DNA of 64,000 nucleotides from the NCBI GenBank assembly GCA_002721755.1, contig PBLL01000015.1:46147-110146 (forward strand). Direction: 5' to 3'. The notes below the pieces were generated by a model, which was given only the letters and a program-made list of their open reading frames with translations, was not told the DNA's origin and did no database searches. Position numbers and translations under genes: made by a program. Origin of the DNA: Actinomycetota bacterium (GTDB lineage: Bacteria > Actinomycetota > Acidimicrobiia > Acidimicrobiales > MedAcidi-G1). This document shows positions 45,592 to 54,634 of the stretch, in pieces (position 1 is the stretch's first letter; every line of letters begins with the position of its first letter).

Positions 45592-46332
45592 TTAGCGCAC
45601 CACTAGCCGCCCACATTCTGAACACTCGGTCAAAGCTCCTAGATCAAGCGCTTTGATACGATCCGCCTCCATTGCTGACATAGTCAAATGACACCCGTTG
45701 CAAGTAGGACCATCAAACCGGACAACAGCGTCAGATGGAAAATGCTCACGATACGTTTCATAATAAGTAAGGATTTCATCTGTGAGACTTTCGATCTTTC
45801 CTTCGCGCCTAATTTTTGCTTCTGCAATCTTTTTATCTAACTCGTTTTCCGCAGAGTTCAAAGTAGATTCTGCATTACCAAGTTCAATGCTTTGGGTCTC
45901 GAACAAAGTATTTAGTTTTTCAACATTCAAAGCTGTTTCTTCTATAACACTTAAGATTTCAAGTAATTCCGATTCCAATACGTCTTGTCTTTCCTTCAAA
46001 TGAACAATTTCATCTTGAAGACTTTTGGCCTCTTTCTCGGTCGTTATAACGCCGCTGTACAACTTCTCATCCACTTCACGCAATCTTGTTTCAATTGAGG
46101 CAAGTTCGAGATCGAGTCTTTTTTCTTTCTTTGTCAGGTCCAGATTTTCCACCTCACGAGAAGATATATTTCTTTCTGTTGCACTTCTCTCTTCTTTTAG
46201 CAAGTTCACTTTCTCTCGTTCAGGTAAGTTTTTAACTTGATGATCCAATTGAGCCAAAAGTGAATCTTCTGCCTGTAAATCAAAGAGAGGCTCAACTAGG
46301 TCTTCAGGAATGACAACATTTTCCACAAGCAC
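45592..46332 (-). CDS. coiled-coil protein with C4 zinc ribbon (CdsZ/DUF164-like)
   Basis: 246 residues: a long helical coiled-coil region (about 15-195) and a C-terminal zinc ribbon with CNGC (Cys211, 214) and CSEC (Cys237, 240). This is the COG1579 family, stand-alone proteins thought to bind nucleic acid or ribosomes. It heads the three-gene operon, and its neighbours include a histidine phosphatase, a pairing common in actinobacteria. Confidence 0.88.
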   Translation of the reverse strand: MLVENVVIPEDLVEPLFDLQAEDSLLAQLDHQVKNLPEREKVNLLKEERSATERNISSREVENLDLTKKEKRLDLELASIETRLREVDEKLYSGVITTEKEAKSLQDEIVHLKERQDVLESELLEILSVIEETALNVEKLNTLFETQSIELGNAESTLNSAENELDKKIAEAKIRREGKIESLTDEILTYYETYREHFPSDAVVRFDGPTCNGCHLTMSAMEADRIKALDLGALTECSECGRLVVR

Positions 46333-46363
46333 ATGTTAGAAGAAGTTAAGGGTGCAGTAAATT

Positions 46364-46831
46364 TCAGTATGTGCCTCCGAGTTTTGTATGATCCCAGGAA
46401 ATAATTTCCTGAGGTTCAACAATCACCGCAGTGCGTTTCAAGGACATCTGTTTGGCAGCTTCTGAAAGAACTTCCTCCCCATACTCTGGTTGATTCCTGA
46501 GCATCACTGCCTTTGCGTATCTTTCAACGTTTTCTGGTATGCCATCAAGTAGAGCTTTCCCTTTGATCATTACACCTCTTAGTTTTTCATAGACAACTCC
46601 ATCCTCTAAAAGGACTGTTATATTTGGGTTTCGCTGCAGATTCAAAATTTTCTGAGAGCGTGTGTAAGTTTCAAAAACAATCTTTTCATCAACTACAGCA
46701 AACCAAAGAGTTGTTAAATGAGGCCAACCATCAGCACCTATGCAAGAAACTTGAAGACTTTTTTGTTCTTCTATGAAAGAAGCCAATTCATCTTCTGTCA
46801 TCTGAATTAATTCTCTACGATTAGCTGCCAT
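46364..46831 (-). CDS. pyridoxamine 5'-phosphate oxidase-like/FDOR-B oxidoreductase
   Basis: 155 residues of the split beta-barrel flavin/deazaflavin fold. The GADGWPHLTTLWFAVVDEKIVFETYTRSQK segment and VRNPNITVLLEDG-like strand (LQRNPNITVLLEDG) match the F420-binding actinobacterial PPOX class (FDOR-B). The bound cofactor could be FMN or F420; fbiC in the window favours the latter. It is divergent from the 2-oxoacid dehydrogenase operon. Confidence 0.78.
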   Translation of the reverse strand: MAANRRELIQMTEDELASFIEEQKSLQVSCIGADGWPHLTTLWFAVVDEKIVFETYTRSQKILNLQRNPNITVLLEDGVVYEKLRGVMIKGKALLDGIPENVERYAKAVMLRNQPEYGEEVLSEAAKQMSLKRTAVIVEPQEIISWDHTKLGGTY

Positions 46832-46890
46832 AAATCTCCCCTTTGTGCTACTCCAATAACTCTAATAAGAAAAAAAATTGCCGTAAATAG

Positions 46891-46917
46891 CGTACGCCCC
46901 ACCAAGTGGGGCGTACG
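46891..46917. promoter_or_regulatory. strong 12-bp palindrome in divergent intergenic region
   Basis: CGTACGCCCCAC (46891-46902), a CAA loop, and GTGGGGCGTACG (46906-46917) make a perfect 12-bp, GC-rich inverted repeat. It lies 60 bp upstream of the oxidoreductase start on the minus strand and about 200 bp upstream of the dehydrogenase operon. No T-tract follows closely on the plus strand, and on the minus strand one begins 11 bases later. It could be a terminator, an operator or an RNA leader hairpin. Confidence 0.5.
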
Positions 46918-46922
46918 TTTCG

Positions 46923-46954
46923 CTCGGTAAGAGATTAGGGGGAAATCTACCGAG
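46923..46954. promoter_or_regulatory. second hairpin, CTCGGTA/TACCGAG
   Basis: CTCGGTA (46923-46929) and TACCGAG (46948-46954) pair perfectly, with an inner AGAT/ATCT pair and a G-rich loop (TAGGGGGAA). It sits five bases after the first palindrome. The remaining 164 bases to the operon start hold no recognised element apart from a GGAG before the ATG. Confidence 0.42.
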
Positions 46955-47118
46955 TATTAAATTTCAACAACATGTTTAGATTACTGTTTCCTATTTCTGA
47001 TTTTTCAGTTTTTTGTCTATAGTTTCGTGACTTTCGACACGTCTTAATTGAGCGATGACCGGCAATGACAAATACAAGTCTTGCAGGTATTGTTCAGTTA
47101 TAAGAGGTATGGAGAATT

Positions 47119-48123
47119 ATGTCTAAACCCAACGATGAACAACTACAGATGATCTTCGAAGACATGGTCATAGCTCGAACGCAGGCTGGAAGGCTTTGGA
47201 ACATGCAACGTCAGGGGCAGGTTGGTACGATAGCCCCGATAGACGGTCATGAAGCTGCAATTGTTGGAGCTGTGCATGCACTTCAAACTGAGAGCGACTG
47301 GGTTCTTCCACAATACCGCGAACCCTTGGGGCTCAGAAAATACGGTCCGGAAGTGCTTGATGCTTTCATGCTCTACAACCTTGGGCATCCGCTAGGAGGA
47401 CATATTCCTGATCCTGTCAAAGTGGTCCCCTCTCAAATTTCTTTGGCTGCTTCAATCCCACACGCAGTTGGACTGGCCTGGGGGATGTCTCTAAAAAACG
47501 AGCCTGGAGTGGTTTTAGTCTTCTTCGGTGACGGAGCAAGTTCCGAAGGTGATTTTTATGAAGCGGGAAATCTTGCGGGAGTTCTTAAAGCGCCGGTTAT
47601 TTTTCTTTGCGTTAACAACCAGTGGGCGATTTCAACACCCACTAATCTTCAAACCGCTGCGAAAGACTTTTCTTCTAAAGCTGCAGCTTTTGGAATACCT
47701 GGGGTGACAGTTGATGGGAACAATCCTTCACTTGTGTATGAGGCAGTATCCGAAGCAAGAGAGCATGCGGTAAATGGTCAAGGGCCAACTCTGATCGAAG
47801 CTACTGTCTACCGACTAGGTGCACATACAACCGCCGATGATCCAACTAGGTATGTTCCGGCTGAAGACCTATCTGCCGCTCAGAAAAATGATCCTCTCTT
47901 GTCACTTCTGCAAGAGTTGAAAAACAAAAACTTGTGGAGTGATGACAAACAAGAAGAAGTTGAAAAGGCTGCTCTCGAAAGACTGGACGAAGCTTTTGAA
48001 AAAGCTAAAAATACTCCCCTGCTAACTGACTCGCTATTGGACCATTGTTTTGCTTCCGATACATCAAGACTCGCTAGACAAAGAGAGCAACTCAGTAGAT
48101 CAATGGAGAAAAGCCATGAGTGA
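47119..48123 (+). CDS. pdhA: 2-oxoacid dehydrogenase E1 component, alpha subunit
   Basis: 334 residues. The TPP motif VFFGDGASSEGDFYEAGNLAGV and the NNQWAISTP loop are intact, with an RTQAGRLWNMQRQGQVGTIAPIDGHEA start as in actinobacterial PdhA/BkdA proteins. It decarboxylates pyruvate or branched 2-oxoacids. The choice between them is not possible by eye. First gene of a four-gene operon; a GGAG lies about seven bases before the ATG. Confidence 0.92.
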   Translation: MSKPNDEQLQMIFEDMVIARTQAGRLWNMQRQGQVGTIAPIDGHEAAIVGAVHALQTESDWVLPQYREPLGLRKYGPEVLDAFMLYNLGHPLGGHIPDPVKVVPSQISLAASIPHAVGLAWGMSLKNEPGVVLVFFGDGASSEGDFYEAGNLAGVLKAPVIFLCVNNQWAISTPTNLQTAAKDFSSKAAAFGIPGVTVDGNNPSLVYEAVSEAREHAVNGQGPTLIEATVYRLGAHTTADDPTRYVPAEDLSAAQKNDPLLSLLQELKNKNLWSDDKQEEVEKAALERLDEAFEKAKNTPLLTDSLLDHCFASDTSRLARQREQLSRSMEKSHE

Positions 48124-49108
48124 GAAAACCTCTGAGCTCTCAATGCTAGAAGCGATCAATGAAACACTCCACAGCGAAATGGCTCGGGACGACAGAATTG
48201 TGATTCTAGGAGAAGATGTTGGTAGAAACGGTGGAGTATTTAGAGCTACGGAAGGCTTAATCGAAAAATTCGGCGATACTCGTGTTGTTGATACCCCAAT
48301 TTCAGAAGCTGCTATTGCAGGTTCATCTGTAGGTTTAGCAATGGCCGGATTGGTCCCTGTTGCTGAAATTCAGTTTCTAGGCTTTTCATACCAAGCGATG
48401 CATCAAATAGCAGGACAGATTGCACGCCTACGCTACAGAACACAAAGTCGTTTTGAACCTCAGATAACTATCAGAGCGCCTTTCGGAGGCGGAGTTAGGA
48501 CACCTGAACTGCATTCAGATTCTTTAGAAGCCCAATTCGCTAACATTCCGGGTCTGAAAATCGTCTTACCGTCTACCGCTTCGGACGCAAAAGGGTTGTT
48601 AACTTCCGCTATACGGGATCCCGATCCTGTACTCTTTCTCGAACCTCTACGCGGCTATAGGGGTATTCGAGACATGGTTCCAGATGATGAGCATGTTGTA
48701 CCTTTAGGCAAAGCTAACTTGGTTAAAAAAGGTGACGACGTTGTAATTATTTCTTGGAGCTACCAGGTTGAACTTTCGAAGCGTGTAGCGGATTCCTTAG
48801 AAAAAGCCGGCATTTCAGTAGCGGTATTAGATTTGCGTAGCATTGTTCCACTCGACATTGAGGCTATAAGTCAAATCGTTACACACTGTGGACGAGTGGT
48901 AGTCGTTCAGGAAGCCCCTGAAACAGGAGGCTTTGCTTCCGAGGTGATCGCAACTATTAATGACGAATGTTTCTGGTCTTTAGAAGCTCCTGTTATTAGG
49001 GTCTCAGGTTTTGATGTTCCATATCCAGTTGGAATGCTTGAAAATTTATATGTTCCAGACGAAGAAAGAATACGTTTAGCCGTCTTGAAATCTCTTGAAG
49101 GAAGTTGA
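48116..49108 (+). CDS. pdhB: 2-oxoacid dehydrogenase E1 component, beta subunit
   Basis: 330 residues from the ATG at 48116, which overlaps the alpha-subunit stop by 8 bp. Landmarks are ILGEDVGRNGGVFRATEGL, TPISEAAIAGSSVGLAMAG, AEIQFLGFSYQAMHQI and LPSTASDAKGLL. It forms the alpha2beta2 E1 heterotetramer. The longer in-frame start at 48050 falls inside pdhA and is unlikely. Confidence 0.93.
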   Translation: MSEKTSELSMLEAINETLHSEMARDDRIVILGEDVGRNGGVFRATEGLIEKFGDTRVVDTPISEAAIAGSSVGLAMAGLVPVAEIQFLGFSYQAMHQIAGQIARLRYRTQSRFEPQITIRAPFGGGVRTPELHSDSLEAQFANIPGLKIVLPSTASDAKGLLTSAIRDPDPVLFLEPLRGYRGIRDMVPDDEHVVPLGKANLVKKGDDVVIISWSYQVELSKRVADSLEKAGISVAVLDLRSIVPLDIEAISQIVTHCGRVVVVQEAPETGGFASEVIATINDECFWSLEAPVIRVSGFDVPYPVGMLENLYVPDEERIRLAVLKSLEGS

Positions 49109-49113
49109 GTTTT

Positions 49114-50382
49114 ATGGCTTTCGAGTTCCGTTTACCAGATATAGGGGAAGGTTTAGAAGACGCTGAAATCGTTTCATGGTTTGTATCACCCGGAGATACA
49201 GTCAAACGCGATCAGGCTCTACTTGAGGTGTTAACTGATAAAGCAAGCTCTGAATTGCCTTCTCCAGTAGCGGGAAAAGTCATCTCCACAAATGGAGAAG
49301 AGGGTGAGAGAATTAAAGTCGGGGAAATTCTAATTGAAATAGAAGAAGAGCAAATTAAAGATTCTTCTGACATTTCAGCAGAAAACAAAACAGAGGCACT
49401 CGAAAATTCAAAACCATCTGATACAAAAGCTTCCAACCATGAGACAGATTCCTTTATTCCGGGCCTCCCAAAAGTCAAAGCTTCTCCGGCAACCAGAAAA
49501 CTAGCCCGCGAGCTATCGGTAGAAATCTCAGAGATTGTCGGCACTGGGCCGTCTGGACGTATCACGAACGATGATGTAAAAGCGGCAGCAACTGGATCCG
49601 TAACTAAAGAAGCTTCTTCCAGTTCTCCTGCATACGAAGAGTCTTCGGCTGCTGTTTCAGATTTGAATCTCGGTTACATGGAACCAGGAGAACACAAGAT
49701 TAAAGGAGTCCGAGGAGTAGTAGCGAAAAATATGACTACCTCTTGGGCTGAGATCCCCCACATCCACACCTTGGATGAATTTGATGCCTCTCTTCTTCTC
49801 GATTTCAGAACCCGACTTCAAAAAGTGAATCGTAAGGGCGCTTCAAGTATTACTCCCCTTTCTATAATCTCTGCGGCAACCATAAGGGCACTAGAAAAAT
49901 ATCCAATGATGAATGGTCACATAGGTGGAGACTCAGCCGAAAAAATAGTTATACCTTCTTCAATAAATTTAGGCATTGCAGTCGCATCACCTTCTGGTCT
50001 TTTAGTGCCTGTAATAGATAAAGCAGACTCTTTAGATATTTTTGAACTGGCAGAAAAAATTTCTGAAATAGTGGAACTTGCCCGTGAACAAAAAATCGGA
50101 GCTGCTCAGATGCAAGGAGCGACTTTTACGATCACGAATTATGGATCACTTGGTGGCCGGTGGGCACTTCCAATAATCTCTTCCGGACAGGCCGGCATTC
50201 TCGGTATCGGAAAGATTGAAGAAAGGCCGATTGTTGTAGAAAGTAAAGTTGAAGCCAGATCCACAATCCCAATTGTTCTAGGTGCTGATCACCGACTTAT
50301 CGATGGCGATGTTGCTGAGGCTTTCAAGAGTTCAATCATCTCTGACCTCTTGGAACCTCTTAACCTCTTAGTCGCAGAGTGA
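49114..50382 (+). CDS. pdhC: dihydrolipoamide acyltransferase (E2)
   Basis: 422 residues from the ATG at 49114. One lipoyl domain (Lys43 in LTDKASSELPS), a charged linker, a peripheral-subunit-binding domain (ASPATRKLARELSVEISEIVGTGPSGRI), and the catalytic domain with ADHRLIDGDV. It moves the acyl group from E1 to CoA. The E1 beta stop is five bases upstream, so the operon is tight. Confidence 0.94.
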   Translation: MAFEFRLPDIGEGLEDAEIVSWFVSPGDTVKRDQALLEVLTDKASSELPSPVAGKVISTNGEEGERIKVGEILIEIEEEQIKDSSDISAENKTEALENSKPSDTKASNHETDSFIPGLPKVKASPATRKLARELSVEISEIVGTGPSGRITNDDVKAAATGSVTKEASSSSPAYEESSAAVSDLNLGYMEPGEHKIKGVRGVVAKNMTTSWAEIPHIHTLDEFDASLLLDFRTRLQKVNRKGASSITPLSIISAATIRALEKYPMMNGHIGGDSAEKIVIPSSINLGIAVASPSGLLVPVIDKADSLDIFELAEKISEIVELAREQKIGAAQMQGATFTITNYGSLGGRWALPIISSGQAGILGIGKIEERPIVVESKVEARSTIPIVLGADHRLIDGDVAEAFKSSIISDLLEPLNLLVAE

Positions 50383-50389
50383 GTTTTCC

Positions 50390-51787
50390 TTGGTTGTAGG
50401 TGAAGTAGCTTCTTCAGTCGACCTTCTAGTCATAGGTGGTGGTCCGGGTGGTTACGCTGCTGCTTTAAATGCCAGTCGTTTGGGTCGAAAAGTTACTTTG
50501 ATTGAAAACAAATCAATCGGAGGTACTTGTCTGAATGTCGGATGTATCCCATCTAAAGCACTCATTGAAATTGCAGACCTCGCCTATCTAGACAACACTA
50601 CAAATGATTTAGGTGTAGAAATTTCCACAAAAGTTGATATGGCGAAAATTTACGGATATCTCAAAAACCTGGTTAGCGAACTCAATAATGGAGTGTCTTT
50701 CCTGCTTGACAGCGCTGAGGTGGATCTTATTACCGGCACGGCGAGATTTACGCGCCCTAACAGGGTTGCTGTGGAAAATCCAGACGGAGGTGTTGAACAC
50801 TTTGAATTTCGTGACGCGATAGTAGCAACTGGTTCTTCACCTGTAACTCTTCCAAATTTTCCAGTTGATGGTGAAAGCATTGTTGACTCGGAGAGCCTAC
50901 TTTTTAGGAATTCATTACCGGAGCAACTCACTCTCATAGGTGGCGGATATATCGGAGTTGAGTTGGCAACTGTTTTCGCAAAATTAGGTTCACGAGTTGT
51001 TGTAGTCGAAACAGAGGAACAGCTTTTGCCCGGCTTCAGCAAAAATCTAAGTAAAAAATTGGAAAAAGGACTTCGTTCTTTAGGGGTGGGAATTTGTCTT
51101 GGTTATGAAGCTATTTCATTCGATAAAAACGAACTTTTGATAGAAAATTCCAGTGGTTCTTCCTCAATACCCACTGAAATATTGGGAGTTGTAGCTGGAA
51201 GACGACCGAATAGCGAGATTGTTAATATCACCGAAACGGGTGCATCATTAACTCCCTCTGGTCACGTGATAGTTGATCCACAACGTCGCGCTACAGAACA
51301 TATCTTCGCTATTGGCGATCTTACACCGGGACCCGCTTTGGCTCACAAAGCTACCTCGGAAGCCAGAGTTGCGGCTGATGCAGCTTGTGGAATTCCTAAT
51401 GCTTTTGAACCAAATTGCATACCAATGGTCGTTTTTAGCGATCCTCAGATCGTGACTGTCGGAATAGATCCAGACTTAATCTCAAGCAATGAAAAGGACT
51501 TTATCTCCTTCCGTTTCCCTTTTTCCGCTTCCTCGAGAGCTAAAACTCTGCGAGATGATTCTGGTTTTGTGAATATCGTGGCTGACAATGAGGGAACTGT
51601 CGTAGGTTTTCAAGCTCTAGGTAAGCACGTTGCAGAGCTGGCAGGTGAGGCAGCATTAGCAATCGAAACAGCTGCGACTTTAGAAGATCTTGCTGTTACC
51701 ATCCACGCACATCCAACAATGGGTGAAACTATTGCTGAAGCTTCTTTGGGGCTATCAGGTGCTCCGCTTCATTTTTCAGACAAATAA
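50390..51787 (+). CDS. lpdA: dihydrolipoamide dehydrogenase (E3)
   Basis: 465 residues from a TTG. FAD loop VIGGGPGGYAAA, the redox disulfide GGTCLNVGCIPSK (Cys47, Cys52), the NAD loop IGGGYIGVELATVFAKLGS, and the C-terminal HAHPTMGETIAEA with the catalytic His-Glu pair are present. It reoxidises lipoamide on E2. It closes the dehydrogenase operon, eight bases after E2. Confidence 0.94.
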   Translation: MVVGEVASSVDLLVIGGGPGGYAAALNASRLGRKVTLIENKSIGGTCLNVGCIPSKALIEIADLAYLDNTTNDLGVEISTKVDMAKIYGYLKNLVSELNNGVSFLLDSAEVDLITGTARFTRPNRVAVENPDGGVEHFEFRDAIVATGSSPVTLPNFPVDGESIVDSESLLFRNSLPEQLTLIGGGYIGVELATVFAKLGSRVVVVETEEQLLPGFSKNLSKKLEKGLRSLGVGICLGYEAISFDKNELLIENSSGSSSIPTEILGVVAGRRPNSEIVNITETGASLTPSGHVIVDPQRRATEHIFAIGDLTPGPALAHKATSEARVAADAACGIPNAFEPNCIPMVVFSDPQIVTVGIDPDLISSNEKDFISFRFPFSASSRAKTLRDDSGFVNIVADNEGTVVGFQALGKHVAELAGEAALAIETAATLEDLAVTIHAHPTMGETIAEASLGLSGAPLHFSDK

Positions 51788-51852
51788 TCTAAAAAAAAAC
51801 TTTTTTCTCCGGCATTCAACTTTGCTTTCAAAGAAAGCCTACGATCACTCAG

Positions 51853-52998
51853 ATGGATCTAAATTTTGATTTAAAGCAGCGATATGAATTGGGTCTGCGC
51901 AAATGGGATAAATACGGTCCTGAGTTCATACCAGCTTGGATAGCTGAGCATGATTTCGGTTCCCCACCAGCCGTAAAAGAGAGACTCCACGCATTGGTTT
52001 CTTCAGAAGCATTCGGTTACCACGATCAAGATAGGAGACTTGCAAATGCTTTTTCCTCATGGTCTCAACTGCAAAACTCTTGGAAATTGGATCCAGAGAT
52101 GGTTATATCAACAGTAACTGTACTTCAAGGTGTAGCAGCTTGCGTTGAAGCCTTCAGTTCTGAGGGAGATGGAGTTTTGTACAACACTCCCTCCTATCCA
52201 CCTTTTCTTGACTTACCTTCACTTTCGAACAGGCGATCCGTTGAGTGGCCTTTGACTAGATCCGAAAATGGTTGGCGATACGACTTGGAATTACTGGAGG
52301 AAATCCTCAAAAAGGATTCTGGAATACGCATACTCCTTCTATGTAATCCGCATAATCCCACAGGTGTTGTTCTCAAAGAAGAGGAACTAAATCAAATTGT
52401 TAGCATTTCAAGAAAATATGACCTGATCCTAATTTCTGACGAAATTCACTCAGATTTTATTTACGCGGAGTCAAGACATATTCCGACCCTAACTATTGAG
52501 GGAGCTGACGAGATAACAATCTCTGTTACATCTGGTGCGAAAAGTTTTGCTTTAGCCGGTTTGCGCTGTGCTGTTGCTATACCTGGTAATCAGCTTTTGA
52601 AAGAGAAACTTTTAAGTGTTCCAAAATTTCTCTTGGGAGGATCTAACCGTATGGGCTGTGAAGCAACGATTGCATCATGGGAAACCGGCTCAAGCTGGAT
52701 GGCAGACATCATTAAAATTCTTGAAAACCGGCGAAAGTATCTGAAATCAAAACTAGAAAATGAAATTAGTGAGGCAAAAATGTTTCTACCTGAATCAACT
52801 TTCTTGGCTTGGATAGACCTTTCAGAATTTGATTTAGGTGAAAATCCTGCTAAGAGCTTGAGAGAAAAGACGGGTGTCGCTTGCGGAAATGGGCCTGATT
52901 TTGGTACTGGTGGACAAGGTCATATCCGTCTTACTTTTGGTACTTCTGAAAGTCTTCTAGATGAAATTATTGAAAGAATTATAGAAGGTCTAACTTGA
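51853..52998 (+). CDS. PLP-dependent C-S lyase, MalY/PatB family
   Basis: 381 residues of aminotransferase fold type I. The start with DKYGPEFIPAWIAEHDFGSPPAVKERL, the CNPHNPTGVVLKEEEL segment, SDEIHSDFIYA and the PLP lysine in TSGAKSFALAGLR are the MalY/PatB pattern. Such enzymes cleave cystathionine or cysteine conjugates to a thiol, pyruvate and ammonia. Its stop is followed at once by the molybdoenzyme start (TGA then ATG), which hints at sulfur metabolism. Confidence 0.88.
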   Translation: MDLNFDLKQRYELGLRKWDKYGPEFIPAWIAEHDFGSPPAVKERLHALVSSEAFGYHDQDRRLANAFSSWSQLQNSWKLDPEMVISTVTVLQGVAACVEAFSSEGDGVLYNTPSYPPFLDLPSLSNRRSVEWPLTRSENGWRYDLELLEEILKKDSGIRILLLCNPHNPTGVVLKEEELNQIVSISRKYDLILISDEIHSDFIYAESRHIPTLTIEGADEITISVTSGAKSFALAGLRCAVAIPGNQLLKEKLLSVPKFLLGGSNRMGCEATIASWETGSSWMADIIKILENRRKYLKSKLENEISEAKMFLPESTFLAWIDLSEFDLGENPAKSLREKTGVACGNGPDFGTGGQGHIRLTFGTSESLLDEIIERIIEGLT

Positions 52999-54627
52999 AT
53001 GATTGATGGATTGAACAATAAGACCTTCTTATTTTCGCGCCCATTCTTAGCTGGGATGGTGAGCGCCGCTGTAGCGCTGTCTGTTGGTGAGCTATTCTCA
53101 TCTGTTACTAATCGAACCACATCTCTGGTTTACGCTGTCGGTGAATTCATAATCGATATCACTCCAGGTGATGTCGTTAGAGGGAGCATTGAAACACTGG
53201 GCAACTACCAAAAAGTTGTACTGCTCTGCTCCATAGCGATACTTTCAATTATTTTTGGTGGAATTCTAGGTGTTTTGTCTCGTAAACATTCTGAAAAGAG
53301 TTACCTGCTCTTTATAGGTTTTGGCATTTTTGGTGCTTGGGCATTAAACCGAGATCCCTTGACTACGACATCTGCAGCTCTTTCTCTTTCCGTTTCAGCA
53401 ACACTCATAGGAATTTCATCACTTCTTTTCCTTAACAGTCTTTTGAATGAGAAAGAAGAAGAACACGTTGAAGATCCTAGAAACACTTACGCAAATAGGC
53501 GTCAATTCATTAATTGGGCTACTGGAATGACAGTTGCTGCAGGGACCTTAACTGGAGTCGGTCGAGTTCTTCTGCGAGATGACACAGTTAGAAATATTCG
53601 TGAAAATATTGTCTTACCAGACGTTAAAGAAGGCAACGATTTACTAACAAATGAAAGTATTCCTAAGGAAACACCTCTTGCCAGCACGACTACGACTCCT
53701 TCTGGCGGAGGTGACTTACTTTCCTTTTCTGAGATGAATGAGATTGAAGGAATTTCCCCTTATATAACTTCCAATGAAGATTTTTATAGGATAGATACAG
53801 CCCTTCGTGTACCCACAATTGAACCATCGAATTGGACTCTCCGAGTAGATGGTCTTGTTGGGAATCCTTATGAAATTTCATATGACGAAATTCTGAAAAT
53901 GGACCTGGTCAAAAAAAATGTGACTTTGACTTGTGTGTCAAATGAAATTGGCGGACCTCTTGTGGGTAACGCTGTTTGGACAGGTGTGCCATTGGATCAA
54001 ATTGTTTCAAAAGCTGAACCCTTAGCCACTTCTGAACAGATTATGTGCCACTCTGTTGATGGATTCACAGCTGGTTTCCCTCTTGAAAACATTTTTGATG
54101 GTCGTACAGCTCTGCTGACAGTAGGTATGAACGGTGCCCCTTTACCGATTATCCACGGTTTTCCAGCTCGTCTGGTAGTAGCAGGCCTATACGGTTATGT
54201 GTCGGCTGTTAAATGGATAAAACGGATCGAACTTTGCACCTGGGATGACAACGATGGGTATTGGATACCTCGCGGATGGTCTAAACGGGCTCCAATCAAA
54301 ATATCATCAAGAATTGATGTTCCCCAGAAAAGGAAAATTGAATCAGGAATGCATGTCGTTGCTGGAGTCGCTTGGGCTCCTCTTTCTGGAATTAAGAAAG
54401 TGGAAGTTTCGTTTAATTCTGGGCCGTGGAAAGAATGTGATTTAGGTCTTTCCTTAAGTGGTGAATCCTGGACTCAGTGGGTTTACAAGTGGGAAGCTGA
54501 ACCGGGAAAATACGAAATAAAGGTAAGAGCAACAGATAAAAATGGTGTTGTTCAGTCATCAAACATTGTCAGTCCTGCACCAAATGGCGCAGAGGGTCTG
54601 GACAAAATTTCAATCAGAGTTGTTTAA
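52999..54627 (+). CDS. membrane-anchored sulfite oxidase-family molybdoenzyme
   Basis: 542 residues: four to five transmembrane helices in the first 160, a Thr-rich linker (ASTTTTPSGGGD), then the sulfite oxidase molybdopterin domain with Mo-ligand Cys312 in VTLTCVSNEIGG, GVPL, IHGFPARLVVAGLYGYVSAVKW, and an Ig-like Mo-co dimerisation domain (GVAWAPLSGIKKVEVSFN). It lies outside the membrane, oxidising sulfite or acting as a reductase on another S- or N-oxide. It directly follows the C-S lyase. Confidence 0.87.
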   Translation: MIDGLNNKTFLFSRPFLAGMVSAAVALSVGELFSSVTNRTTSLVYAVGEFIIDITPGDVVRGSIETLGNYQKVVLLCSIAILSIIFGGILGVLSRKHSEKSYLLFIGFGIFGAWALNRDPLTTTSAALSLSVSATLIGISSLLFLNSLLNEKEEEHVEDPRNTYANRRQFINWATGMTVAAGTLTGVGRVLLRDDTVRNIRENIVLPDVKEGNDLLTNESIPKETPLASTTTTPSGGGDLLSFSEMNEIEGISPYITSNEDFYRIDTALRVPTIEPSNWTLRVDGLVGNPYEISYDEILKMDLVKKNVTLTCVSNEIGGPLVGNAVWTGVPLDQIVSKAEPLATSEQIMCHSVDGFTAGFPLENIFDGRTALLTVGMNGAPLPIIHGFPARLVVAGLYGYVSAVKWIKRIELCTWDDNDGYWIPRGWSKRAPIKISSRIDVPQKRKIESGMHVVAGVAWAPLSGIKKVEVSFNSGPWKECDLGLSLSGESWTQWVYKWEAEPGKYEIKVRATDKNGVVQSSNIVSPAPNGAEGLDKISIRVV

Positions 54628-54634
54628 CTAGTCG

